DNA from: Bacteroidota bacterium
GTDB taxonomy: Bacteria > Bacteroidota > Bacteroidia > Chitinophagales > Chitinophagaceae
Assembly: GCA_025356235.1 (NCBI GenBank)
Contig: JANXUL010000111.1
Span: 1-38,167 of the forward strand
DNA length: 38,167 nt
Direction of reading: 5' to 3'
Each line of letters opens with the position of its first letter. The stretch's first letter is position 1. The translations under genes and the position numbers were made by a program. The notes under the pieces were generated by a model. The model worked only from the letters and a program-made list of their open reading frames with translations, was not told the DNA's origin and made no database searches. Of this stretch, positions 28,554 to 37,791 are shown piece by piece.

Positions 28554-31043
28554 ATGAAACTGCAACAAACCCAAGGATATAGTATCATCACACAATGGCT
28601 TACCCACAAACAGTTTCAGCCTTTTGCATTCCAGCTGGAAGCATGGAAAAACATTAATAAAGGGGAAAGTGGATTGGTAAATGCCCCAACGGGTTGTGGC
28701 AAGACTTTTTCTGTTTATCTGGGATCTCTTATTCAGTTTATTAATGAACATCCGAAAGATTTCAACAGTAAAAAAAATAATGGCCTGCAGTTATTATGGA
28801 TAACCCCACTCCGTGCGCTTGCCAAAGATATTGGTCGGGCCATGGAAGAGGTGATTGCCGAGCTTGGCCTGCAATGGCGTATTGGCATCCGCAATGGGGA
28901 TACAGATACTGCAGAGAGGCAGAAACAAAAACGCAATATGCCCGAAGTGCTTATCATTACCCCGGAGAGCCTGCATTTGTTATTGGCACAGAAAGATTAT
29001 CCTGAAACATTTCAAACCCTTCGCATCATCGCTGTAGATGAATGGCATGAATTGATTGGGAGTAAACGGGGGGTTCAGGTAGAGTTGGCATTGAGCAGGA
29101 TTGTGAATTGTAAAAAATCCATTGAACATGGTCCATCCTCCATCGTCCATACTCCTTGCATATGGGGTATCAGTGCAACCATTGGCAATCTTACAGAAGC
29201 GAAGGAAGTATTACTCTCTCCTCTTAAAAAAGAAGGTATTATCATCAGGGCAAAGATTGATAAACCCATACAGGTAGCATCCATATTGCCTGATGAGATT
29301 GAGAAATACCCCTGGTCGGGACATTTGGGAATACGGCTGGCAGAAAAATTAATTCCCATTATCGAACAAAGTAAAACCACACTCATTTTTATCAATACAA
29401 GGGGTATGAGTGAAACTTGGTATCAGACATTACTCACTGTTGCACCACAATTGGCCGGTGCCATTGCCCTGCACCATGGCAGTATTGAACAGGAATTACG
29501 GTTATGGGTGGAAGAAGCATTGCATACAGAAAAGTTAAAAGCGGTAGTCTGTACATCCAGCCTCGACCTCGGAGTTGATTTCCGCCCGGTAGATACGGTT
29601 ATACAGGTAGGCTCACCAAAAGGAGTCGCACGATTTTTACAAAGGGCCGGAAGAAGCGGGCACCGTCCCGGCGAAATCAGCAAAATATATTTTCTACCTA
29701 CCCATTCATTGGAATTATTGGAAGTAGCCGCATTAAAACAAGCCATTAAAGAAACAGCTATTGAAAGCCGCGAGCCCATGTTGCTATGTTTTGATGTGTT
29801 ACTGCAATTCCTTTGCACATTGGCCATCAGTGATGGATTTGAAGCGAATAATTTATATGATGAAATAAAAAGCACCTATTGTTTTGCAGAGATGACAGAG
29901 ATGGAATGGCAGGAAATATTACTTCACCTGACAATAGGCGGCAAAGCCCTGCAGCAATATGATGAATATAAAAAAGTAGAAATAGACAACGGTATTTACC
30001 GGATAACCAATCGGAGGATAGCTATGCGCCATCGTATGCATATAGGCACCATTGTAAGCGATGCGATGTTAAAAGTAAAACTTATGAGTGGCGGGTATAT
30101 CGGGGTAATTGAAGAATGGTTCATCAGCCGCTTAGACCCTGGAGAAGTGTTTACACTCGCCGGCAGAAACCTGGAACTGGTGATGATAAAAGATATGACG
30201 GTGCTGGTTCGCAAATCATCCTCAAAAAAATCAAAAGTGCCTTCGTGGATGGGCGGGCGCATGAGTTTAACAGCTAATCTTGGAAAGATACTGCGCGAAA
30301 CATTCAATAAGGTATTGATTGACGAAAGGGAAATAGAATTAAAAAGTCTGCATAGCCTTTTTTTATTGCAGCAGGAACTTTCGCATATACCAAGGGCCAA
30401 TGAATTACTGGTTGAACAGATAGAAGATAAAAATGGTTACCATTTATTAGTGTATCCCTTCGAAGGGCGGCAGGTGCATGAAGCCATGAGTGCAATCATG
30501 GCATACAGAATAGGGCAACAGTTACCCATCACTTTTTCAATTTCCATGAATGATTATGGTTTTGAACTGCTGAGCGATCAACCGATACCGGTTGATGACA
30601 GTAATGTTCGGGAACTTTTCACCACAGAAAATCTGTTACTCGATATTCAGAAAAGTATGAACAGTACAGAAATGGCCCGGCGGAAATTTCGCGATATCGC
30701 TGTTATTGGAGGGTTAATTTTTCAGGGCATGCCGGGTGAAAAAAAGAAAGCCAGGCATTTACAGTCATCCGCATCGCTGTTGTTTAAAGTGTTTGAAGAA
30801 TATGATCCTAATAATATTTTACTACGACAGGCATACCATGAAGTTTTGATGCAGCAAATGGATGAAGTAAGGCTGCGTAACGCATTAAACAGGATTTATC
30901 ACAGTAACATCATTGTAACCTTTCCACAAAAATTAACACCACTCTCCTTCCCTATTATAGTAGATGGATTAAGCCGTATAAATCTTTCATCCGAAAAATT
31001 AGAAGACAGGGTAAGGAAAATGCAGCTTCAATTAGAGGGCTAA
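28554..31043 (+). CDS. Ligase-associated DNA damage response DEXH box helicase (Lhr-like)
   Basis: NAPTGCGKTFS, LWITPLRALAKDI, VDEWHEL (DEXH), ISATIGN, SLDLGVDFRPVD, QRAGRSGHRPG; next to PdeM. Confidence 0.93.
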   Translation: MKLQQTQGYSIITQWLTHKQFQPFAFQLEAWKNINKGESGLVNAPTGCGKTFSVYLGSLIQFINEHPKDFNSKKNNGLQLLWITPLRALAKDIGRAMEEVIAELGLQWRIGIRNGDTDTAERQKQKRNMPEVLIITPESLHLLLAQKDYPETFQTLRIIAVDEWHELIGSKRGVQVELALSRIVNCKKSIEHGPSSIVHTPCIWGISATIGNLTEAKEVLLSPLKKEGIIIRAKIDKPIQVASILPDEIEKYPWSGHLGIRLAEKLIPIIEQSKTTLIFINTRGMSETWYQTLLTVAPQLAGAIALHHGSIEQELRLWVEEALHTEKLKAVVCTSSLDLGVDFRPVDTVIQVGSPKGVARFLQRAGRSGHRPGEISKIYFLPTHSLELLEVAALKQAIKETAIESREPMLLCFDVLLQFLCTLAISDGFEANNLYDEIKSTYCFAEMTEMEWQEILLHLTIGGKALQQYDEYKKVEIDNGIYRITNRRIAMRHRMHIGTIVSDAMLKVKLMSGGYIGVIEEWFISRLDPGEVFTLAGRNLELVMIKDMTVLVRKSSSKKSKVPSWMGGRMSLTANLGKILRETFNKVLIDEREIELKSLHSLFLLQQELSHIPRANELLVEQIEDKNGYHLLVYPFEGRQVHEAMSAIMAYRIGQQLPITFSISMNDYGFELLSDQPIPVDDSNVRELFTTENLLLDIQKSMNSTEMARRKFRDIAVIGGLIFQGMPGEKKKARHLQSSASLLFKVFEEYDPNNILLRQAYHEVLMQQMDEVRLRNALNRIYHSNIIVTFPQKLTPLSFPIIVDGLSRINLSSEKLEDRVRKMQLQLEG

Positions 31044-31148
31044 GAAATAAAAAAGAAAAGATATTTATTACACGCAAATATATTTTCTCACTATACTATT
31101 TTATCTTCTTACCTTCTTTTATCTCTTAGGCTATCTTTACACTGCTTT

Positions 31149-31811
31149 ATGACTGCCCCAATAAAACACATTATACAAAACAGTACTTTCTGGTTATCGC
31201 CGCACCGTTGTTTGTATTGGGAGGAAGAGCAGGCATTAATATTATCGGACCTGCATTTTGGCAAGACTGGCCATTTTAGAAAAAGCGGTATCCCTGTACC
31301 CCAAAATGTATTTATTGAAGACCTGCAAAGATTGATGGATCAGATAGCCTATTTTAAACCCAGGCAAATTATCGCCGTAGGCGACCTGTTTCATAGCGAG
31401 GCAAACAAAGAACTGGACCTGTTTGTAAAATGGAGAAACGATTTTCCGGAACTTGTTTTTATTCTTGTCAGGGGCAATCACGATATACTCTCTGCAGAAT
31501 GGTATTCAAAAGCCGGGATACAGGTACAGGAAGGTTCTTACACTTTGGGCGGATTTGATTTTCTGCATGATCCCGCAGAAGTAAATATGGAAACAGAGGG
31601 AGCTAATTTTATCTTTTCCGGGCATATTCATCCCGGTGTACATATCAGTGGTTTGGGAAAGCAAAGTTTGCAGTTTCCCTGTTATTACATTACCAGCAGG
31701 TTAGCGATACTTCCGGCATTTAGTAAATTTAGCGGGCTGGCGATTATAAAAAAGAAAAAATATGAAACGGTATATGCTATCGTGAACCAGTCATTAGTAA
31801 ACATACAATGA
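31149..31811 (+). CDS. pdeM: Ligase-associated DNA damage response endonuclease PdeM (metallophosphoesterase)
   Basis: LILSDLHFGKTGHFRKSGIPVP, AVGDLFHSEAN, VRGNHDIL, FSGHIHPGV motifs. Confidence 0.92.
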   Translation: MTAPIKHIIQNSTFWLSPHRCLYWEEEQALILSDLHFGKTGHFRKSGIPVPQNVFIEDLQRLMDQIAYFKPRQIIAVGDLFHSEANKELDLFVKWRNDFPELVFILVRGNHDILSAEWYSKAGIQVQEGSYTLGGFDFLHDPAEVNMETEGANFIFSGHIHPGVHISGLGKQSLQFPCYYITSRLAILPAFSKFSGLAIIKKKKYETVYAIVNQSLVNIQ

Positions 31812-32710
31812 TCAAAATAGCTTTCGATCCTGTTTATGCACACCCGCTACCCGAAGGGCACCGTTTTCCGATGTTGAAATATGAATTGATACCGGCGCAA
31901 TTACTGCATGAAGGAAGCATTACCACTTTGAATTTATTTTCACCGGCATCTTGCAAAGAAGAAACCGTTTTAGGCACGCATACTAAACCCTATTTTGATA
32001 AACTAATTGAGCAAACCCTTACCCTATCTGAACAAAGAAAAATCGGCTTCCCGCAATCACCGGAATTAACCAAACGGGAATTAATCATTACACAAGGCAC
32101 AGTTGATTGTTGCCATTATGCTTTACAACATGGGGTGGCATTAAATGTGGCTGGTGGAACACATCATGCTTTTGCCGACCGGGGCGAAGGTTTTTGTTTG
32201 TTGAACGATATGGCCATTGCTTCGAATTATTTACTCAAAAACCAGCTCGCCAAACAGATCCTTATCATTGACCTTGATGTGCACCAGGGAAATGGCACAG
32301 CAAAATTATTTGAACAAAACCCTGCTGTTTTTACGTTCAGCATGCATGGCGCACACAATTATCCTTTCCACAAAGAAATCTCAGACCTTGATATCCCTTT
32401 GAATGAAGGGACGGATGATGCAACTTATCTGACATTACTATCCGATACCTTACCCGAACTGATCAGGAAAGTAAAACCTGACTTTGCATTTTACTTATCA
32501 GGTGTGGATATTTTGGATACTGATAAATTCGGCAAGTTAAAAGTGAGTCCTGAAGGATGCCGGCAAAGGGATAAAATTGTTTTCGAACTCCTCAAACAAC
32601 ATCATATCCCTGTAACGGTAGCCATGGGTGGCGGGTATTCTGCTGATATCAAAATTATTGTTGAGGCACATTGTAATACTTTTCGATTGGCGAAAGAATT
32701 TTTTGAATAA
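31808..32710 (+). CDS. Histone deacetylase family protein
   Basis: NVAGGTHHAFADRGEGFCLLNDMAIA, LIIDLDVHQGNGTA, YLSGVDILDTDKFGKL, MGGGYS; overlaps pdeM by ATGA. Confidence 0.94.
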   Translation: MIKIAFDPVYAHPLPEGHRFPMLKYELIPAQLLHEGSITTLNLFSPASCKEETVLGTHTKPYFDKLIEQTLTLSEQRKIGFPQSPELTKRELIITQGTVDCCHYALQHGVALNVAGGTHHAFADRGEGFCLLNDMAIASNYLLKNQLAKQILIIDLDVHQGNGTAKLFEQNPAVFTFSMHGAHNYPFHKEISDLDIPLNEGTDDATYLTLLSDTLPELIRKVKPDFAFYLSGVDILDTDKFGKLKVSPEGCRQRDKIVFELLKQHHIPVTVAMGGGYSADIKIIVEAHCNTFRLAKEFFE

Positions 32711-32800
32711 GCCTAGTGGCAGCGAAGCCCTTTTGCCAATCTTAAAGCGCCAGTATCCTAAACTCTCCTCCATGCAACTCTGTTCACTCCTTGAGAAAGA

Positions 32801-33553
32801 TCAATTAAATTTTTTCTTCAGGCTGCTTACCTGCTCCTGCAAATTATTCACCATACCAACCAGTTGGTTTACATCCCAACGTGGGCCGGTATTTGCTTTT
32901 TGCATAATGTATACCGCTTTCCATACTTCCAGTACATCTTCGGAACTTACATTATAGGGTTCATATTGCGGGTTATCGCTGAGCAGGGTAATTTTATTTT
33001 TTAAGCGGTTATTCTTAATGATACGTTTATATACCACACCTTCATTTTTAGATAATACTACATAGGTATTACTATTCTTCACATCCTCCAGGTCTTCTAC
33101 TTTTTCACCAACGATTACACTGCCGCTGGGCGTGGGTAACATGCTATCCCCCACAATTTCAAAAGCACGGTATTGGCCAGGCCCCAACATCGGCAGGGTA
33201 AATGTATTCAGCTCATCCACAAATTCAGGATCGCCATAACCGGCTAAATAACCTGCTGCCGCTTTTACGGGTACAAAACGTACCTCCGCAACTTCAGATA
33301 CCATCTTCATCTGCCTGCGTTTTTCGAGGTAACTGATGGCTTTGGGAGCCGACAGGTCTTTAAATAAAAAATCTTCCAGGCTCAGTTTAAATATATTACA
33401 GATCACTTCCATCACTTCGAGCCGGGGCTCTGCACGCTCTTCTTCATAAGCACCTACCAGCGATCTTTTGATCTTCAATTTATTGGCAAATTCTTCCTGG
33501 GTCCAGCCACGGAGCTTGCGCAGGTAACGTAAATTTTTTCCGGCGTTTGACAT
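32801..33553 (-). CDS. XRE-family HTH / S24 LexA-like repressor
   Basis: N-terminal HTH (LRKLRGWTQEEFANKLKIKRSLVGAYEEERAEP); S24 Ser-Lys motifs GDSMLP and VVYKRI; AAG in the linker. Confidence 0.93.
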   Translation of the reverse strand: MSNAGKNLRYLRKLRGWTQEEFANKLKIKRSLVGAYEEERAEPRLEVMEVICNIFKLSLEDFLFKDLSAPKAISYLEKRRQMKMVSEVAEVRFVPVKAAAGYLAGYGDPEFVDELNTFTLPMLGPGQYRAFEIVGDSMLPTPSGSVIVGEKVEDLEDVKNSNTYVVLSKNEGVVYKRIIKNNRLKNKITLLSDNPQYEPYNVSSEDVLEVWKAVYIMQKANTGPRWDVNQLVGMVNNLQEQVSSLKKKFN

Positions 33554-33554
33554 A

Positions 33555-33595
33555 GCTAACTGATTTAGTTAGCAATTTACTAACATTTTTAGTTA
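33555..33595. promoter_or_regulatory. Candidate operator(s) for the XRE-S24 repressor
   Basis: Perfect 7-bp dyad GCTAACT-GATTT-AGTTAGC at 33555-33573 next to the start codon, plus a second weaker TAAC...GTTA dyad at 33581-33595. Confidence 0.6.
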
Positions 33596-33760
33596 TTACA
33601 AAATATTTTTTTTATACTCCCCTCTTTTTATGAAAAAGTACACTGTGTTATAACAGATAATCATTACCGAACCCTTCGGTTTGTCTAAAAACGTTCATAT
33701 ATTTTAATAGGCAAAATAAAACCCATGATGTATTTTCCTTTTTCCAAACTCGGATACAAC

Positions 33761-35419
33761 ATGAAAAAAATAGCCATTTTATTAATTTTTAGTATCGTTA
33801 CCGGCAATGTTCAGTCGCAAGTAAAACAGGCATGGCCGGAAGACCTTATCCTTACCCCCGAAAAGTCCGGTTTTGATAAAACATCTACTTATGGTGAGGT
33901 GATGAAATTCATCAACACCATCAAAAACCTGAGCCCTTATATACAGGTAAGCACCATTGGCAAGAGCCCTATGGGCAAGGAAATACCTTTGGTTATACTT
34001 GCCAAACCTGCCATCAGTACACCTGAGCAGGCAAGGGCTTCCGGTAAACCGGTGGTGTATATACAGGGAAATATCCATGCAGGTGAAGTAGAGGGCAAAG
34101 AAGTAACAATGATGCTGATGCGTGATATTTTACTCGGTAAAAAAGGCAATCTGTTAGATAACCAGATCATCGTATTCGTTCCAATTTATAATACGGATGG
34201 AAATGATAAGATGGCCAAAGGCTTACGGCCTACCCAGGAAAACAGCCCATTGGAAACCGGCGAACGTGAGAATGGCCAGGGCCTCGACCTGAACCGCGAT
34301 GCCATTAAAATGGAAGCTCCCGAAACACAGGGGCTTATACAAAATGTTATCACGGCCTGGGACCCCCAGATGAGTGTTGACCTGCATACGACCAATGGTA
34401 CCTGGCATGCATACTCGCTTACCTGGGCACCCAGTTATTTTTATGCGGGCGAGCCTGCTACTTATCATTACACCAATGATATTATTCTTCCTTCGATTAC
34501 CCAAAAAGCAAAAGACAGTTATGGATTGTATTTTGGGCCTTATGGCGATTATAATATTAAGGAAGCATGGCCTCCAAAGAACTTTTATACCTATAACCAC
34601 CATCCACGCTATATTATTAACCAGTTTGGTTTACGCAACCGTATGGCTATTTTGAGTGAGGCTTTCGCACACGACCGTTTTTATCAACGGATCAACAGCA
34701 CCTATGTTTTTGCCTATGAGATACTGGACTACTGTAACAAACATGCCAGAGAAATTACCAAAATCAATCATGATGCAGAAACGGCTGCCATTAAAAATAT
34801 TATCGCTAATGCAGGGAAAATAAAAAAAGGGGTTCGCTTTAAAATGGTTCCAGTGGCAAAAAAAATAAATGGTTTCAGGACCTATGAGTATAACAATTTT
34901 CTGAAACCCGATGGCACGAACAGTCTTGTAAAAACAGGCAAAGTGGTTACCTATGATAATGTGACTTATTACGGAGAATTTAAAGATACGGTTCAAAGCA
35001 CCATACCGCGGGGTTACATCATACCAGCCGCCCTATCAGTGATTGCAGAGCACCTGATGAAGCAGGGAGTGAAAGTAGAAAGATTGGAAAAAGACGAAAT
35101 ATTCAACGGCGAAGTATTTACAATTGACAAATTCACCAAAGCCCCCCGCAAATTTGAAGGACATTTAATGGCATCGGCAGAAGGAAATTTTGAGCCGGCC
35201 TCGCGCAGTTTTCAAAAAGGGGATTATAAAGTAGATATGGCTCAGCCTCTAACCAACCTCATCTTTTACATGCTAGAACCTCAATCGGATGATGGGTTAC
35301 TTACCTGGAATTTCTTTGATGCCTACCTCGAACAAAAAGGGATTACCAACAAACCTGTTGAATTTCCTGTATTCAAATATTTCACTGCCAACATTACATC
35401 CAATGGCTGGAAAAAGTAA
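33761..35419 (+). CDS. M14 family zinc carboxypeptidase, secreted
   Basis: Signal peptide MKKIAILLIFSIVTGNVQSQ; GNIHAGEVEGKEV (HxxE), DLNRD, SVDLHTTNG motifs. Confidence 0.92.
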   Translation: MKKIAILLIFSIVTGNVQSQVKQAWPEDLILTPEKSGFDKTSTYGEVMKFINTIKNLSPYIQVSTIGKSPMGKEIPLVILAKPAISTPEQARASGKPVVYIQGNIHAGEVEGKEVTMMLMRDILLGKKGNLLDNQIIVFVPIYNTDGNDKMAKGLRPTQENSPLETGERENGQGLDLNRDAIKMEAPETQGLIQNVITAWDPQMSVDLHTTNGTWHAYSLTWAPSYFYAGEPATYHYTNDIILPSITQKAKDSYGLYFGPYGDYNIKEAWPPKNFYTYNHHPRYIINQFGLRNRMAILSEAFAHDRFYQRINSTYVFAYEILDYCNKHAREITKINHDAETAAIKNIIANAGKIKKGVRFKMVPVAKKINGFRTYEYNNFLKPDGTNSLVKTGKVVTYDNVTYYGEFKDTVQSTIPRGYIIPAALSVIAEHLMKQGVKVERLEKDEIFNGEVFTIDKFTKAPRKFEGHLMASAEGNFEPASRSFQKGDYKVDMAQPLTNLIFYMLEPQSDDGLLTWNFFDAYLEQKGITNKPVEFPVFKYFTANITSNGWKK

Positions 35420-35518
35420 TGGCATTCAAATACACTCCCTTTCCTTAGAAAAATAGGGTATAGCTGAATTTTACCCGGGTTTAACATCTGCAAAAAATCT
35501 TATTTGTATCTTGCACCC

Positions 35519-36313
35519 ATGGTAAAAACAAAGGCCAAGAAGAAAAAACAACCTGTTATTCTGATTACCAACGATGATGGCGTTTCTGCACCCGGTATCC
35601 GGGCATTGGTGGAAGCGATGAAAGGGCTGGGTAAAATAATCGTAGTTGCCCCTGATAAACCCCAAAGCGGCATGGGACATGCCATCACCATCGGGCATCC
35701 CCTGCGCATGCAAAAAGTAAATGTGTTTGACGATGTAGAAGCTTACAGCTGCAGCGGTACACCTGTAGACTGCGTGAAGCTGGCCGTAGATAAAGTAATA
35801 CACAGCAAGCCTGATATCTGTATCAGTGGCATTAATCATGGCGCCAATCATTCCATCAATGTAATTTATTCGGGTACTATGTCGGCTGCCCTCGAAGCTG
35901 CCATTGAAAGCATTCCCAGTATTGGCTTCAGTTTATTAGACCTGAGTATTGATGCCGATTTTACAGCTGCCAAAAAGTATGCAAGGATACTGGTTGAACA
36001 TGTTTTAAACAGTAAGCAAAACGACAAGCATTTATGCTTGAATGTTAATTTTCCGAAAGGAGATGACAAACTGATCAAAGGCATTAAAATATGCAGGCAG
36101 GCTTATGCAAAATATGAGGAAGAATTCGATGAGCGCAAGGACCCGCATGGCCGCCGCTACTATTGGCTTACCGGGGAGTTTATCAATTTCGATAAAGGAA
36201 GGGATACCGATGTATGGGCATTGAAAAATAATTATGTAAGCGTAGTACCCGTTCAGTTTGACCTTACCAATTACGAATTGAAAAAGAAATTAGAAAAAAA
36301 CTGGAAATTTTGA
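35519..36313 (+). CDS. surE: 5'/3'-nucleotidase SurE
   Basis: ILITNDDGVSAPGIRAL, VVAPDKPQSGMGHAIT, SCSGTPVDCVKLAV, SGINHGANHSINVIYSGTMSAALEA. Confidence 0.97.
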   Translation: MVKTKAKKKKQPVILITNDDGVSAPGIRALVEAMKGLGKIIVVAPDKPQSGMGHAITIGHPLRMQKVNVFDDVEAYSCSGTPVDCVKLAVDKVIHSKPDICISGINHGANHSINVIYSGTMSAALEAAIESIPSIGFSLLDLSIDADFTAAKKYARILVEHVLNSKQNDKHLCLNVNFPKGDDKLIKGIKICRQAYAKYEEEFDERKDPHGRRYYWLTGEFINFDKGRDTDVWALKNNYVSVVPVQFDLTNYELKKKLEKNWKF

Positions 36314-36606
36314 TATTCGCAAAAGACAACCTGAAACTAGGATTAATTGTAGGATTCCTTGCGCCTTTTGTGGGTTTTATCGGCTATTATCTTATGCGCT
36401 TCCGGCTATTTACCCTGAAAGAGTTTTTCCAGGTATTGATGATGCAGAAATCGCTTTTATCCGGCATCATCAGTCTTGCATTGGTGGTAAATGTAATTGT
36501 GTTTACCCTTTACATCAATAAACAGAAAGACAAAACGGCAACAGGTATTTTTATTGCCACCTGTATCTATGCATTGGTGGCACTTTGTTTTAAATGGTTT
36601 GCCTGA
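36310..36606 (+). CDS. Small membrane protein, translationally coupled to surE (TTG start)
   Basis: TTGA overlap with the surE stop; three hydrophobic segments, 98 aa. Confidence 0.65.
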   Translation: MIFAKDNLKLGLIVGFLAPFVGFIGYYLMRFRLFTLKEFFQVLMMQKSLLSGIISLALVVNVIVFTLYINKQKDKTATGIFIATCIYALVALCFKWFA

Positions 36607-36609
36607 CAT

Positions 36610-37539
36610 TTATTTAGAATCGGCAGACTTCCCATTCACCTGTGCTTCCAAAGAATAACGATAGCGTTTTAAAGCCTTTACGATTGATTCGGCAGTTCGT
36701 TGTTGGCCATCCTCACTGGTTATGAATGCTTCTTCTTCGGCATTAGATAAAAAACCCACTTCAACCAAAACGGCGGGCATGGCAACTGCCTGTAGAACCC
36801 AGATACCCTTTTCATCTCTTTGTTTGGCCCCACGGCTTACGCGGCCTGCTTTTACAAATTCCTCTTCAATGGTTTCTGCCAGCTTACGGCTTCTTTGCGC
36901 ATATTCGGATGTTCGCAATGAATTGATCATGCGCATGGCAGGATTATCGGAAGTATTAATTACCAGAAGGGCTGTATCGCTGTAACTATTCTCCATCAAT
37001 GCCTCTTCTTTGTCTTTTGTTTTGCCCACCCCCCAAATATAGGTTTCGGTGCCCAGGGCCGGATTAGGGGTAAACCAGGTGCGGTATTCGGGCACTTTTT
37101 TTTTGATTTTCTTGCCTTTACGCTTAATAGTTTTGGTGGTGTACCCCGTTATTTCGGTATGCCGTATCGCATTCACATCATTACAATGAATAGATATGAA
37201 TAAATCACCTTTCGCCTTATTGGATTTGTTCGCTTTTACGATAGGGCTGTCAAAAATATCCGTTGTGCGGGTCATCACTACTTCCACATCCGGCATTTCT
37301 TCATTGATAACTGCCGCCAGTTTTAAAGCAATGGCCAATGCCACATCTTTCTCTTCCATGTGCTTTCCGGATGCCCCGTAAAACTTACCGGCAGCCGCAG
37401 CACTACCGCCATGACCGGGATCAATCACAATCCTTTTAAGGGGTTGCTTTTGGGTTTTACCCTTATCGGTATTATCGGTTGCATGCAACGGCACCGAAAA
37501 TAATGTAATTAAAAAAACGACTCCTATTTGTCTTAACAT
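36610..37539 (-). CDS. N-acetylmuramoyl-L-alanine amidase (Amidase_3)
   Basis: RIVIDPGHGGSAAAA, LFISIHCNDV, AVLVEVGFLSNAEEE motifs. Confidence 0.94.
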   Translation of the reverse strand: MLRQIGVVFLITLFSVPLHATDNTDKGKTQKQPLKRIVIDPGHGGSAAAAGKFYGASGKHMEEKDVALAIALKLAAVINEEMPDVEVVMTRTTDIFDSPIVKANKSNKAKGDLFISIHCNDVNAIRHTEITGYTTKTIKRKGKKIKKKVPEYRTWFTPNPALGTETYIWGVGKTKDKEEALMENSYSDTALLVINTSDNPAMRMINSLRTSEYAQRSRKLAETIEEEFVKAGRVSRGAKQRDEKGIWVLQAVAMPAVLVEVGFLSNAEEEAFITSEDGQQRTAESIVKALKRYRYSLEAQVNGKSADSK

Positions 37540-37728
37540 GTTACAGGCTTATTGGGAGAAACAGTAATATACCTATGTAAAACGAAAAGAGCGGGTGTTT
37601 TATTATCAGTTAGAATAGTAAGCAGGTTGAAAAGAGGGGTTATCCTGGTTAGATTGTATCATTATTTTATGTTGGCAGCTTTAATTACGTTGCGGTTGGG
37701 GGTATTCAGATGCCCTTAAAAAATTTCC

Positions 37729-37763
37729 CAGCTTTTGGAAAGTTTGAAACTTTCCAAAAGCTG
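37729..37763. repeat. 35-nt near-perfect palindrome (17-bp arms)
   Basis: CAGCTTTTGGAAAGTTT-G-AAACTTTCCAAAAGCTG; possible terminator for the TonB-like gene or dispersed palindromic repeat. Confidence 0.85.
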
Positions 37764-37791
37764 AGATGCAAGAATTATTGTGGTTCATATT

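Noticed and set aside
29075-29875. Minus-strand ORFs opposite the helicase (29075-29395, 29423-29875, 29996-30400)
   Set aside because: Shadow ORFs against a strongly conserved helicase; no domain signatures.
33646-33655. TGTTATAACA palindrome upstream of the M14 peptidase
   Set aside because: Only 10 bp and AT-rich; expected by chance at this scale.
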